A DNA stretch of 64,000 nucleotides from Marinibium conchae (GTDB taxonomy: Bacteria > Pseudomonadota > Gammaproteobacteria > Enterobacterales > Alteromonadaceae). The stretch's first letter is position 1. Each line of letters opens with the position of its first letter. The stretch covers positions 450,647-514,646 of the forward strand of contig NZ_JADNRN010000002.1 of the NCBI RefSeq assembly GCF_015595035.1, in the 5' to 3' direction. Position numbers and translations under genes: made by a program. Below, one piece after another: positions 39,091-49,198 of this stretch. The notes under the pieces are model-generated. The model saw nothing but the letters and a program-made list of their open reading frames with translations. It was not told the origin of the DNA and ran no database searches.

Positions 39091-39999
39091 ATGAATGAAG
39101 TTTTTGCACGAGGGCCCAGCCTGCCCGTTAGATTAGCTATCGTTCTAGTGTTATCACTAGCGGCCATGCTGATTGATACAAAAGTTGAAAACTTCGCGGC
39201 GGCAAGGACTTACCTCAATTCTATGGTTAGTCCACTGCAATACATTGCTAACCTACCTGGTGAAATGATGAGTTGGGGTGCTGAACGCTTCAGCTCCCGC
39301 CAAAAGCTTCTAGCTGACAACAAAGAGCTCACCAATCGTATTGCCTTGATGAACGAACAACTGCAACGTTTCAAAATCCTCCAACAAGAAAATAACGATT
39401 TGCGCAAACTACTCGATGCGCCTGTACGTGATAGCGTACATAAAATGATAACGGAACTCATGGCTGTTGATACCAACCCTTACAGTCATCAAATAGTGAT
39501 AAACAAAGGCGCCATCGACGGCGTTTATTTGAATCAGTCGGTGCTCGATGACAACGGTATTGTCGGGCAAGTATCTGAAGTTGGTAGCACCAACAGTAGA
39601 GTACTGCTCATCTCTGATGTAACGCACGCTATTCCAATTAGGATAGAAAGAAACAATGTGCGCTTTATTGCCCTGGGCGATGGTCGTCTCGACAGCCTTA
39701 AATTGCAGCATGTACCTCACAGTGCTGATATTCAAGAGGGAGACGTTCTCGTTTCATCCGGCCTAGGTGATGTTTTTCCTGAAGGTTACCCTGTAGGTGT
39801 TATTGAAGAAATAGGGCGTGATGAAAGTCGGCCTTTTGCAGATGTTCGAGCTCGGCCTTTGGCTATGCTAGACAGATTAAAGTACTTATTACTACTTTGG
39901 CCGTCGGATCAGGCACCGGAAAATGCCATAGGCCCTGACGACCAACTCTTGCTTGAGTCAACCATCAATGACGCTACAAAAAGCGAGGGCGACTTATAA
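39091..39999 (+). CDS. mreC: Rod-shape-determining protein MreC
   Basis: 302 residues. One membrane helix (about 10-28), a coiled coil (LLADNKELTNRIALMNEQLQ), then the periplasmic double beta-barrel with INKGAIDGVYLNQSVLDDNG and GDVLVSSGLGDVFPEGYPVG. It links MreB to PBP2/RodA. It overlaps mreD by one base. Confidence 0.95.
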   Translation: MNEVFARGPSLPVRLAIVLVLSLAAMLIDTKVENFAAARTYLNSMVSPLQYIANLPGEMMSWGAERFSSRQKLLADNKELTNRIALMNEQLQRFKILQQENNDLRKLLDAPVRDSVHKMITELMAVDTNPYSHQIVINKGAIDGVYLNQSVLDDNGIVGQVSEVGSTNSRVLLISDVTHAIPIRIERNNVRFIALGDGRLDSLKLQHVPHSADIQEGDVLVSSGLGDVFPEGYPVGVIEEIGRDESRPFADVRARPLAMLDRLKYLLLLWPSDQAPENAIGPDDQLLLESTINDATKSEGDL

Positions 40000-40487
40000 T
40001 GAAGAAGCTCATTAAGGGGCGTCAAATACTCATACCGGCCAGTATCGGCGTGGCCTTTATTCTTCAAATTATGCCAATGCCGGTTATTTTCGATTTGTAT
40101 CGTCCTGATTGGTTGCTGCTTATTCTTTGTTATTGGACAATGGCCTTGCCTAATAGAGTGGGCGTTGGTATTGCTGCTGTCTGTGGCATTATACTTGATA
40201 TACTTTATGGTACCTCGCTTGGCGTGCATAGCTTTGCAATGGCTATTCCTGTTTACTTGGTAGCAGCGAACTATCAGCGTTTTAGAAATTATAGCGTGGT
40301 GCAACAAGCCATGATGATATTCATGCTGGCAACCTTATATCATATGCTAGCTTACTGGTTACAATATTGGTTAACAGGGGTAGAGTTTCGCCTTGGATTC
40401 TTGTGGCCAGTAGTCACCTCGGTTTTCATTTGGCCTTGGCTATTTTGGCTCTTGCGACGTTATCGCCGATTATTACGAGTAACTTAG
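39999..40487 (+). CDS. mreD: Rod-shape-determining membrane protein MreD
   Basis: 162 residues, five predicted membrane helices. It carries YRPDWLLLILCYWTMALPNR and GIILDILYGTSLGVHSFAMA, typical of MreD. It stabilises the MreBCD elongation complex in the inner membrane. It lies one base before maf. Confidence 0.93.
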   Translation: MKKLIKGRQILIPASIGVAFILQIMPMPVIFDLYRPDWLLLILCYWTMALPNRVGVGIAAVCGIILDILYGTSLGVHSFAMAIPVYLVAANYQRFRNYSVVQQAMMIFMLATLYHMLAYWLQYWLTGVEFRLGFLWPVVTSVFIWPWLFWLLRRYRRLLRVT

Positions 40488-40488
40488 C

Positions 40489-41109
40489 ATGGCAGCGCTA
40501 AAGGTGATCCTAGCTTCGGCATCACCAAGACGAAAAGAACTACTAGGCCAACTCATCGACAGTTTCGATATACAAACTGCAGATATCGACGAAAGTCCTC
40601 TCCTTAACGAAGCTCCCAAGCACCTTGTTGCGCGCCTAGCAAAAGAAAAAGCTCGAAAAATTTTTGACAGTCACCCGCAACATCTTGTTATTGGCTCCGA
40701 TACTATTGTTGCTCTTGGGAATAGAATTTTTGGCAAACCTAAAGACCGAAGTGATAGTATTAATATCCTGAGAACACTGTCTGGAAAAGAGCACGAAGTA
40801 CTCACGTCAATTGCTGTATTTGCACCGATGCCATTGTCAACGAACACCGCAAAGGCGTCTACAGGCCTGCAAGCGCCATTTTTTATTAGTAAAACAGTGA
40901 AAACATCCATCGAGTTTGCCTGTCTTAGTGATGAGCAAATTATAAAATATTGGCGCAGTGGCGAACCACAAGATAAGGCAGGAAGTTATGCTATTCAGGG
41001 CTTAGGTGGCGAATTCGTAAAAGAAATTAAAGGAAGTTATAGCTCAGTTGTTGGCCTTCCATTATATGAAATGAGAGAAATTCTGACCCAATTAGGAGTA
41101 GAGAAATGA
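40489..41109 (+). CDS. maf: Maf-family nucleotide pyrophosphatase (YhdE type)
   Basis: 206 residues. The N-terminal ILASASPRRKELLGQL and the following SDTIVALGNRIFGKP, LSGKEHEVLTS and DKAGSYAIQGLGGEF are the signature blocks of Maf pyrophosphatases, closest to the YhdE (dTTP/UTP) type. It removes pyrophosphate from noncanonical or excess nucleotides. Relative to E. coli YhdE there is an extra segment of about 15 residues after VLTSIAVF. The stop overlaps rng (ATGA). Confidence 0.93.
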   Translation: MAALKVILASASPRRKELLGQLIDSFDIQTADIDESPLLNEAPKHLVARLAKEKARKIFDSHPQHLVIGSDTIVALGNRIFGKPKDRSDSINILRTLSGKEHEVLTSIAVFAPMPLSTNTAKASTGLQAPFFISKTVKTSIEFACLSDEQIIKYWRSGEPQDKAGSYAIQGLGGEFVKEIKGSYSSVVGLPLYEMREILTQLGVEK

Positions 41110-42572
41110 GTGCAGAATTGCTGATCAACGTTACTCCATCGGAATCAAGAGTGGCGTTAATAGAAAATGGCATTTTACAAGAGATCCATATCGAGAGACA
41201 CACAAAAAAAGGCTTAGTTGGCAATATCTATCGAGGTAAAGTGAGTCGGGTGTTACCTGGGATGCAAGCTGCTTTCGTGGATATTGGCCTCGACAAAGCC
41301 GCCTTTCTGCATGCGTCCGATATTGCTATGGATGACGAATTAGCTGATGAAGTCAGCAATGCTCCACTTGAGAAAAAAGACATTAGAGAATTAGTGCGTG
41401 ACGGACAAGACATCGTAGTTCAAGTGGTCAAAGATCCCTTAGGTACAAAAGGCGCTAGACTTACAACTGACATTACGCTGCCTTCGCGCTACTTAGTTTT
41501 TATGCCAAGCGTTACTCATGTTGGTATTTCCCAACGTATTGAGGATGAAGCAGAGCGTGAGCGCCTAAAATCCCTGGTCGAGGGCTTTTGTGATGAAAAT
41601 GGTGGTTTTATTTTACGCACCGCTGCTGAAGGTGTTTCGGAAATTGAATTGCAGCAAGATGCCGCTTTTTTGCGTCGTCTTTGGAGTAAGATTCAGTCTC
41701 GCGTAAGCAAAAAGAAATCTAATGTGCTGTATGAAGATTTACCACTGGCGCGCAGAGTTCTCCGTGATTTTGTTGGCACAGAGTTAGATCGCATACGCAT
41801 TGATTCCAAATTGTCTTTCACTGAGTTACAGCAATTTACCAAAGACTACGTGCCGGAACTCAGCTCCAAACTTGAGTATTATAAGGGCGAGCGCCCAATC
41901 TTCGATTTGTATGACGTTGAAAATGAGTCCCAAAGAGCCCTCGATCGCAGAGTTGATTTGAAGTCGGGTGGTTATTTGATCATTGACCAAACTGAAGCAA
42001 TGACGACGATTGATATCAATACTGGTGCCTTTGTTGGCCATAGAAATCTTGAAGAAACGATATTTAATACCAATATTGAGGCGACCGTTGCTATCGCAAG
42101 ACAACTGAGATTGCGCAATTTAGGTGGCATGATACTCATCGATTTTATTGATATGATTGAACCAGACCACAAAAGACGTGTCTTACATAGTCTAGAGGTG
42201 GCGATGAGTAAAGATCGCGCGAAGTCTAATATCCATGGTTTTACCGCGCTTGGCTTAATAGAAATGACTCGCAAGCGCACCCGCGAAAGCTTAGAGCATG
42301 TTCTCTGTGGCGAATGCCCAGCTTGTAAAGGCAGAGGAAGTATCAAAACTGTCGAGACCATATGTTTCGAAATTATGCGTGAAATAGTACGTGTGAATCG
42401 GGCCTATGACACTGACAAATTTGTTGTTTATGCCTCACAAATAGTCGCTGAAGCACTTATGGGTGAAGAGTCGCATATGTTGGCCGAATTGGAAGTGTTC
42501 GTGTCCAAGCAAATAAAAGTACAGACGGAGCTGTTGTATCATCAAGACAAATTTGATGTGGTAATGATGTGA
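41106..42572 (+). CDS. rng: Ribonuclease G
   Basis: 488 residues, RNase E/G catalytic half only. The S1 domain (about 35-125) includes GNIYRGKVSRVLPGMQAAFV; catalytic metal Asp residues lie in TTIDINTGAFVG and MILIDFIDM; the zinc-link is CGECPACKGRG. There is no long C-terminal scaffold, which separates it from RNase E. It matures the 5' end of 16S rRNA and cuts mRNAs. Position after maf is the usual one. It overlaps maf and yhdP by 4 bp each. Confidence 0.96.
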   Translation: MSAELLINVTPSESRVALIENGILQEIHIERHTKKGLVGNIYRGKVSRVLPGMQAAFVDIGLDKAAFLHASDIAMDDELADEVSNAPLEKKDIRELVRDGQDIVVQVVKDPLGTKGARLTTDITLPSRYLVFMPSVTHVGISQRIEDEAERERLKSLVEGFCDENGGFILRTAAEGVSEIELQQDAAFLRRLWSKIQSRVSKKKSNVLYEDLPLARRVLRDFVGTELDRIRIDSKLSFTELQQFTKDYVPELSSKLEYYKGERPIFDLYDVENESQRALDRRVDLKSGGYLIIDQTEAMTTIDINTGAFVGHRNLEETIFNTNIEATVAIARQLRLRNLGGMILIDFIDMIEPDHKRRVLHSLEVAMSKDRAKSNIHGFTALGLIEMTRKRTRESLEHVLCGECPACKGRGSIKTVETICFEIMREIVRVNRAYDTDKFVVYASQIVAEALMGEESHMLAELEVFVSKQIKVQTELLYHQDKFDVVMM

Positions 42573-45500
42573 GTAAAGTTTCTACCGTAGCTACCTACAT
42601 TGTCCGTAAATTGTGGACAGTTGTTGCAATAACACTTGTTGTTTTTGCTCTTTTGATGAGCCTGCTACGTTATTCACTTCCACTCTTAAATGATAAGAAG
42701 GATGTTTTAGAGGACTTTGCTCGAAGCGAGTATGGCGTCGGCTTAAAAATCGAATCCATTGCCGCTTCTTGGCAAGGAGTGGGCCCTGCAATTGTCTTAA
42801 ACAACGTTACCCTTGAGCAAAGCGATAATTCCCCGATCTCATTAAATATAAAATCGGTGTATATTGAAATCGATTTTTGGGACTCTTTACTCACTCAACA
42901 AATTTCGTCAAAAAACTTCAGCTTAGACGGACTCTTAGCCGATCTAGATCTTCAGCGCGTGCAGGGCGACACTAATACTGATTTTCCGATTTTGGACGCC
43001 CTAGAGGGGCTTTTTCTCGAACAGCTCCAGAGCTTTTCATTAGTCAATAGTGTACTCACAATTTCAGGTGAGAATAATCAACAGTCGTTTAACATTGAAA
43101 ATTTATCTTGGTTAAATAAAGACACCAGACACCAAGGTTCAGGCCTTATTACGGTATCAGAATTGGCCGCAAATTCCGCCGTGTTTGTGATTGATCTTAA
43201 TGGCTCAGCCGACAACTTCGACGGTACTATCTATGCAAAAGCTGATGAGCTTGATCTGTCTCCCTGGGTGAATGAATTTTCTGCATTAGAGAGTGAATTA
43301 CTTGAAGGACGTGCTAACTTTGAATTTTGGGCAGAAATAAATCGTCGAAACATCACTAAGGTATATGGGAATATCAAGCCTACTCGCTTCATCTGGCAGC
43401 AAGAAAATGACACCTTATCTACGGGGATAGAATCGGGTGTTTTTGTTGCCGAGCCACGAGAGAATAAGTGGCTGTTTAATGTGAAAGACTTGAATTTATC
43501 GGTGTCAGATCAGCAAGTACTAACGCAGTGGAGCGCTGCCTACTCAAAAGGTGGAGAGATGCTCATTCAATCTGACGCAGCAATTGAACTTGAAATATTT
43601 AAGCCAATTAGCGGCTTGTTTAGCTCTTCCTTAGCAGAGCAACTTAGACAAATTGATACCAAGGCTAAATTAAAGCGCTTACAAATTCAAAGCAGACGAA
43701 ATGGAGTGGCTGCCTATGCGTTAATGAAGGATATTACTTTACTCAAAAAGCAAGAAGCGCTGGGTCTAAATGGGCTAGATGCAGAACTTGCTTGGCAAAA
43801 AAATGTGGGAGCAGTCAAATTTACAGGCGAATCAGTTGGCCTCGAAACCGGCGCATATTTTAAGCAGAACTTTAGTGACGTTAAAGTCGACCTTGCTACG
43901 CAAATATTCAAACGAGATGAGCATTGGTTTATTGATGCAAACAAAGCCCAGCTAAGTGTGTTTGATACAGATGTTAATAGCAGTTTTACTTACAACCTGA
44001 GCACTAGGGACCTTAGCCTATTTTCTGACATTGGGACGATCCCGGTAAGCCGGATATCACGCTTCCTTCCCAATGAACCTTTATTGGGGAAAAATGTCAG
44101 CGGGTTTTTAAACAAGGCCTTTTATGGTCAAGGTAGAATCGCTGGTGGCAGTGTTTTATGGAGAGGTCAGCTTAACGCTTTTCCCTTCAAGCAAAATCAG
44201 GGCGTTTTTCTCGCCAAAGTCGCGATTGAAAACGCTGATTTTTCCTTCGATAAATCATGGCCAAGCATAAGCGCTTTGGATCTTGATTTGGTATTTGAGA
44301 ATTTAGAGCTGACTATGACTGGTTCGTCGGCCCTAATAGATGCAGTCCAAATAACGGAAGTGAATGCTTACATTCCTATTTTGAACAGCGGTGCTGATTT
44401 GATTATTGAAGCTAATGCAAAAGGCAGTGCAAGTAGCTTTGCTGAGGTATTAGCAAATAGCAGTTTACGAGAGGGTATTGGTAAAACATTAAGTAACGAC
44501 ATTATTGTAGATAAAACGATGAGTGCCGACTTAGCTATTTACGTGCCTTTAGATAATCCGCGGCAAACGTCAGCGAGTGGGGTAATTGAGTTAGCGAACA
44601 ACACTATTGATATTCCAGCATTGAAACTTAAGCTTGAAGACACTAATGGACGCTTAACCTTCAATAATGACAAGGTTTATTTCAAAGCTCTTAATGCTAA
44701 TTTACTTGGGCAGCCTGTAAGTCTTGATTTCAATGGTGGGCAGCAAGAGGAAAATTACCGATTTGATGTTAATGTATCTGCGAAAAACTGGAACTTATCG
44801 TCTTTAGTTCCCTACATTAGTGATGATCTAAATACTTATCTTAGCGGTGTGGCCGATTGGGAAGCGTCTGTGAATGTCGGGCTTTCTGGCAAAGATTATG
44901 ACTATGTGGCTAGCGTGTATTCCAATACCAAGGGCGTGTCTTCGATCTTACCTGCGCCTTTTGATAAAACGCTAGGAGAAGAGCGAGAACTTAAGCTTAG
45001 TGCTAATGGGAATCCACAAGCTTCTACTATTAAAATGAACTTTGGCGATATGATCTCTTTTGATGGGATACTGCCACATCGTGAAATGCAGTTTAGTCGT
45101 GCTCATTTGGCTATTGGTGAGACTGACTTTGTCGGGAGGGGCGTCGGTTTTAGTATTAGCGCGAACCTACCCAACATCGAGTTATCAAGCTGGTATCAGA
45201 GCGTTGCTGCACTGCTATCGGGAGCAAACTCAAGTGACAACCCTCTTTTTGCTGCGCCGCAAAGAATATTTATCGAAACAGATGCCTTAATTATTGGCGG
45301 TCAAAGTTTGTCTGATGTAGATGCTACGGTGAAGTCTCAAGGAAAAGACTGGCTGGTAGACCTGATTTCAGAACAAGCCAAAGCACAAATTACCTTTCAT
45401 GACCGTTGGTTGGAGGAGGGCATTGAAGTGGATGCCGCCTTCGTGCGTTTTGACGACTGGACGGAGCAGGAAGAAAAACAAGGGCCACAAATCGAACCGC

Positions 45501-46417
45501 AAACATTGCCGCGTATTCGAGTGAAATGCGCAGACTGTCGAGTGTTAGGAAATCGGCTTGGTCGAATTGACTTCGAGAGCGTACCCAATGACGACGGACT
45601 TCGTATAGAAAGAGCCATAATCGAAGGGCCAAATGGTAAAATTAGCGTGAATGGACAATGGTATAAACGGAATCAGGATCATTACACCTTCATTAGCGGA
45701 ACCATGAACAGTAAAGACTTTGGTGGATTCTTAAAAGACTTTCAATTTGATTCCGGCATAAAAGACAGTGAAGCAAAGATGGATTTTGCTGCCACATGGA
45801 AAGATTCACCTTTTGATTTTGCTTTTGATTATTTAGATGGTGAAATAGACTGGGAGCTATCAGATGGTTATATCACTGAGCTAAGCGACAAAGGCTCACG
45901 CATATTTACGCTTCTCAGCTTAGATTCATTGGTGCGCAAGTTAAGTTTAGATTTCAGAGATGTGTTTGCCGAAGGATTCTTTTATGACGAGATGCAAGGG
46001 AGCGTGCAGATCACTGAGGGCAAGGCTGATACCAGAGATACAACAATAGATGGCGGTGCTGGTGAAATGGAAATTTATGGTTATACCGACTTGGTTTCTA
46101 AAGAACTCAATTACAATGTCAGCTTTACCCCAAATGTTACTGGAAATCTGCCGGTATTGGTATATTTCATGGTAAATCCTCCCACTGCTTTAGCTGCACT
46201 CGCCCTTGACCAAGTGCTTACTTCTGCAAAAGTAATATCGAATGTAAATTACAGTGTCACCGGCACTATTGCTGAGCCAGTCTTAATAGAAACAGGTAGA
46301 GAAAGCACAGAAGTCGAGTTACCTGCAAGACGTGATTCACTTCCCGAGCCAGAGGACGACTTTGTTCCGCCTACAAGCGAAGATACCTTATTAATGGAAG
46401 TACAAGACGATAGCTAA
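42569..46417 (+). CDS. yhdP: AsmA-like envelope protein YhdP
   Basis: 1282 residues. An N-terminal membrane anchor (about 14-35) precedes a very long beta-rich periplasmic body with the DUF3971 and AsmA-type regions; the C-terminal AsmA-type segment contains GSRIFTLLSLDSLVRKLSLD and DFRDVFAEGFFYDEMQGSVQ. YhdP, TamB and YdbH move phospholipids between the membranes, according to work in E. coli. The length is normal. The gene lies in its usual place after rng. Confidence 0.93.
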   Translation: MSKVSTVATYIVRKLWTVVAITLVVFALLMSLLRYSLPLLNDKKDVLEDFARSEYGVGLKIESIAASWQGVGPAIVLNNVTLEQSDNSPISLNIKSVYIEIDFWDSLLTQQISSKNFSLDGLLADLDLQRVQGDTNTDFPILDALEGLFLEQLQSFSLVNSVLTISGENNQQSFNIENLSWLNKDTRHQGSGLITVSELAANSAVFVIDLNGSADNFDGTIYAKADELDLSPWVNEFSALESELLEGRANFEFWAEINRRNITKVYGNIKPTRFIWQQENDTLSTGIESGVFVAEPRENKWLFNVKDLNLSVSDQQVLTQWSAAYSKGGEMLIQSDAAIELEIFKPISGLFSSSLAEQLRQIDTKAKLKRLQIQSRRNGVAAYALMKDITLLKKQEALGLNGLDAELAWQKNVGAVKFTGESVGLETGAYFKQNFSDVKVDLATQIFKRDEHWFIDANKAQLSVFDTDVNSSFTYNLSTRDLSLFSDIGTIPVSRISRFLPNEPLLGKNVSGFLNKAFYGQGRIAGGSVLWRGQLNAFPFKQNQGVFLAKVAIENADFSFDKSWPSISALDLDLVFENLELTMTGSSALIDAVQITEVNAYIPILNSGADLIIEANAKGSASSFAEVLANSSLREGIGKTLSNDIIVDKTMSADLAIYVPLDNPRQTSASGVIELANNTIDIPALKLKLEDTNGRLTFNNDKVYFKALNANLLGQPVSLDFNGGQQEENYRFDVNVSAKNWNLSSLVPYISDDLNTYLSGVADWEASVNVGLSGKDYDYVASVYSNTKGVSSILPAPFDKTLGEERELKLSANGNPQASTIKMNFGDMISFDGILPHREMQFSRAHLAIGETDFVGRGVGFSISANLPNIELSSWYQSVAALLSGANSSDNPLFAAPQRIFIETDALIIGGQSLSDVDATVKSQGKDWLVDLISEQAKAQITFHDRWLEEGIEVDAAFVRFDDWTEQEEKQGPQIEPQTLPRIRVKCADCRVLGNRLGRIDFESVPNDDGLRIERAIIEGPNGKISVNGQWYKRNQDHYTFISGTMNSKDFGGFLKDFQFDSGIKDSEAKMDFAATWKDSPFDFAFDYLDGEIDWELSDGYITELSDKGSRIFTLLSLDSLVRKLSLDFRDVFAEGFFYDEMQGSVQITEGKADTRDTTIDGGAGEMEIYGYTDLVSKELNYNVSFTPNVTGNLPVLVYFMVNPPTALAALALDQVLTSAKVISNVNYSVTGTIAEPVLIETGRESTEVELPARRDSLPEPEDDFVPPTSEDTLLMEVQDDS

Positions 46418-46536
46418 AAGCCGTATTTTCACAGGCGAAATAAAAAGCGTTTTATCTTTGCTCTACCTCGAGAGATCTCTATAATCAAGGCACAACACAC
46501 ATTTCAGTATGAAACCGTGAAATACAGGATAATAAC

Positions 46537-47982
46537 TTGAGTCATTCCGTTGAAGAAAATCTATTAGCCGCCTCTGATATTGATAATGCCCAGCTCAGTT
46601 CAATGCTGGACAGTATATTGTCGCATCAAACCAATTTTGCAGATCTCTATTTTCAATCAAGCCAACATGAGAGTTGGGTGCTGGAAGACGGTATAGTCAA
46701 AGATGGCAGTTATAATATTGAGCGAGGTGTGGGTGTAAGGGCAATATCAGGCGAAAAAACCGGTTTTGCATACTCTGATGAGATTAGTAGCATTGCTTTA
46801 TCTGATGCTTGCAAAGCTGCGAGAGCGATTGCGCAATTTGGCGGCAAACAAAAAGTATCGGCTTTTCAAAGTACCCAAACAAAGTCGCTTTACACCGCGA
46901 ATAACCCACTGTTAGCTATGCCCGACAGCGAAAAAATAAGCTTGCTACAAGCAGTTGACACCTACATAAGACAAAAAGCGCCACACGCCTCTCAAGTCGT
47001 CGTGAGTTTGAGTGGTGTCTACGAAGAGGTATTGATTGCGGCTACTGATGGCACTTTTGCTACAGATATTAGACCACTTATTCGTTTAAACTGCTCTGTT
47101 TTGCTTGAAAAGGATGGCAAGCGAGAGCGAGGCAGTTCGGGCGCTGGCGGTCGCAGAACATACGATTACTTCTTAACTCATGTTGCTGATGGTAAAGCGC
47201 TCTATCAACAATTGGCTGATGAAGCCATACATATGGCCGAAGTGAATTTAAGGGCGATTGCCGCACCAGCAGGTTTGATGCCTGTGGTTTTAGGGAATGG
47301 TTGGCCGGGGGTGTTGTTGCATGAAGCGGTTGGTCATGGCCTTGAGGGAGACTTCAACCGCAAGGGGGCATCAACTTTCAGTGGTCGTATCGGTGAGCAG
47401 GTTGCAAGCAAAGGCGTTACGGTTGTTGATGATGGCACCATGCACGATCGTCGTGGCTCGCTCTCCGTTGATGATGAAGGCGTCAAAACGCAACGTAACG
47501 TGCTAATTGAAGACGGTATTCTTAAAGGCTATATGCAAGATAAACACAATGCGTCATTAATGGGCGAAGCGCCAACTGGGAATGGTCGCAGAGAGAGTTA
47601 TGCACATCTACCGATGCCACGTATGACGAATACTTACATGTTAGGGGGTAAGTATCACCCAGACGAAATAATTGGCTCTGTTGAAAAAGGGATCTATGCG
47701 CCTAATTTTGGTGGAGGTCAAGTGGATATTACTTCCGGTAAGTTTGTTTTCTCAACTTCCGAAGCTTACTTAATTGAGAATGGAAAAGTTACCAGCCCAA
47801 TCAAAGGAGCTACGCTTATCGGTAATGGCCCAGAAGTAATGCAGAAGGTGTCAATGATAGGCAATGACTTATCAATAGATATGGGCATTGGTGTTTGTGG
47901 TAAGGACGGGCAGTCAGTGCCAGTTGGTGTTGGTCAACCCACTCTTAAAGTTGATGAACTCACTGTTGGCGGCACTGCCTAA
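46537..47982 (+). CDS. tldD: Metalloprotease TldD
   Basis: 481 residues of the PmbA/TldD family. The zinc motif [13 protein letters not shown] (HExxxH) and the downstream third-ligand region [17 protein letters not shown] are present. TldD and its partner PmbA/TldE degrade unfolded peptides and mature some microcins. Translation starts at a TTG, 46537, about 13 bases after AGGATAA. A carbon-nitrogen hydrolase often found between yhdP and tldD is absent; 119 bp separate the two here. Confidence 0.96.
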   Translation: MSHSVEENLLAASDIDNAQLSSMLDSILSHQTNFADLYFQSSQHESWVLEDGIVKDGSYNIERGVGVRAISGEKTGFAYSDEISSIALSDACKAARAIAQFGGKQKVSAFQSTQTKSLYTANNPLLAMPDSEKISLLQAVDTYIRQKAPHASQVVVSLSGVYEEVLIAATDGTFATDIRPLIRLNCSVLLEKDGKRERGSSGAGGRRTYDYFLTHVADGKALYQQLADEAIHMAEVNLRAIAAPAGLMPVVLGNGWPGVLLHEAVGHGLEGDFNRKGASTFSGRIGEQVASKGVTVVDDGTMHDRRGSLSVDDEGVKTQRNVLIEDGILKGYMQDKHNASLMGEAPTGNGRRESYAHLPMPRMTNTYMLGGKYHPDEIIGSVEKGIYAPNFGGGQVDITSGKFVFSTSEAYLIENGKVTSPIKGATLIGNGPEVMQKVSMIGNDLSIDMGIGVCGKDGQSVPVGVGQPTLKVDELTVGGTA

Positions 47983-47996
47983 GTCATCTGTGTTAG

Positions 47997-48764
47997 TTAG
48001 CTACTTGCAGCATGACGCTTTCTGAAAATGAGCTTTTTAAGTAAGCGTTTTACTGCCCTCGAATTATTTGCTGCCTCGGTTGGGGCACTCGCTATTAAGT
48101 CATTAAACTCTTGTTGATTTATATGCGCTTCAGGTGCGTGAGCCATCATGACAGATCTAGGCTGCAGTTCTGCGACCAGCTGTAACGAAGCGCGATACAA
48201 AGTTGGAAGATGCACCGGATAAGGTGCAGAGTATTTTTGTTTAACCCTCACAATCAAATCGGCAACGTAAATGCGTTTGCTAGGAAGGTGCATTACCGAT
48301 AGGTCTCGGTCTGTGTGGCCAGGGGTTTCAAGTATTTGCCAGTCGTTAAAACCGGGAACTCTCGCCTTATTAAGTATGCGCAGGTCTGGGCTTAATTTTG
48401 GCGAATAGTAGATATTTTGTTTTTTTCGCTTAAGCTTGCCTGCGACCCAAAAAGCCAAGGCAATATCAACTAAGTGGGAAAATCTTCCAGAAATTCCAGA
48501 ATACCATTGCTCATGCCGATTCGCCGCTATTACTAGGCAATTTGTGCGGGCCCGAAGGTAGTGTGCGCATCCTGCATGGTCTGGATGCATATGAGTCACG
48601 ATAACTACCTTTAAATCACTTAAAGGACGCTTTAATTCTTCGCGAAAAAAGGCCTCTATTGTATTAAAGTCGGCTCTTGCGCATCCATCGAGCAACATAC
48701 ACTTATCGGGATATTCAACTAGGAAAATATTTTGAATAAAACCTTGAAGCACATGGACTTTCAA
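47997..48764 (-). CDS. Metallo-beta-lactamase-fold hydrolase
   Basis: 255 residues. The metal-binding motif VTHMHPDHAGCAHYL (HxHxDH), the later PGHTDRDLSVM His and a final ligand region (AHAPEAH) are all present. Family members hydrolyse thioesters, lactones and similar esters; the substrate cannot be told from sequence. The start is a TTG at 48764 with AAGGG about 10 bases upstream. It is convergent with tldD and downstream of yebG. Confidence 0.83.
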   Translation of the reverse strand: MKVHVLQGFIQNIFLVEYPDKCMLLDGCARADFNTIEAFFREELKRPLSDLKVVIVTHMHPDHAGCAHYLRARTNCLVIAANRHEQWYSGISGRFSHLVDIALAFWVAGKLKRKKQNIYYSPKLSPDLRILNKARVPGFNDWQILETPGHTDRDLSVMHLPSKRIYVADLIVRVKQKYSAPYPVHLPTLYRASLQLVAELQPRSVMMAHAPEAHINQQEFNDLIASAPTEAANNSRAVKRLLKKLIFRKRHAASS

Positions 48765-48810
48765 TACCGATTAACCCTTATTGACAATTGCCTGCATTAA
48801 GACTCCTAGC

Positions 48811-49101
48811 TTACTTTTTCGCGCTGGCAATTTCTACTACTTCTGCAGACTCAACTTCTAAGATACCGTCAACTTCTGCCCCCTTCATTATCTTTATGAC
48901 AGACTCTTTATTCTTTGACAACAAAATCCCGAGTTCTTCTGAGAGATCTTCCGTCATCTCAATTCCTTTAGCGGACAAATAGGCGCTAAGGTTGTCGGCT
49001 ACTTCTAGCATTTTGTCGTATTTATCGGCTTCTTTTTTGTCTGTTGTTACCAATTTCTCGACTCCTTTATGTTGTACTACATACTGAGTGATAACTGCCA
49101 T
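48811..49101 (-). CDS. yebG: YebG family SOS-response protein
   Basis: 96 residues. It starts MAVITQYVVQHKGVEKLVT and carries KKEADKYDKMLEVADNLSAY, matching YebG along its length. I start at the ATG at 49101, with GGAGG seven bases upstream, and not the TTG at 49113. YebG is a DNA-damage-induced protein of uncertain molecular role. A LexA box lies 61 bp upstream. Confidence 0.92.
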   Translation of the reverse strand: MAVITQYVVQHKGVEKLVTTDKKEADKYDKMLEVADNLSAYLSAKGIEMTEDLSEELGILLSKNKESVIKIMKGAEVDGILEVESAEVVEIASAKK

Positions 49102-49162
49102 GTTGGCCTCCAAAACGGTTAGTTGAGTAAAATTATTTACATTGTTAGCATAGCCTAAAACA

Positions 49163-49178
49163 CTGTATAAATAAACAG
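49163..49178. promoter_or_regulatory. LexA (SOS) box
   Basis: CTGTATAAATAAACAG matches the gammaproteobacterial LexA palindrome CTGT-N8-ACAG at all eight fixed bases, with an AT-rich core. It sits between yebG and the divergent HAD gene, so it can control yebG and perhaps both. Confidence 0.9.
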
Positions 49179-49198
49179 TTTGTTTGCATAGTGAACTT

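Noticed and set aside
46435-46460. Terminator after yhdP
   Set aside because: The GCGAAATAAAA/TTTTATCTTTGC pairing has mismatches near the base of the stem and no T run, so termination is doubtful.
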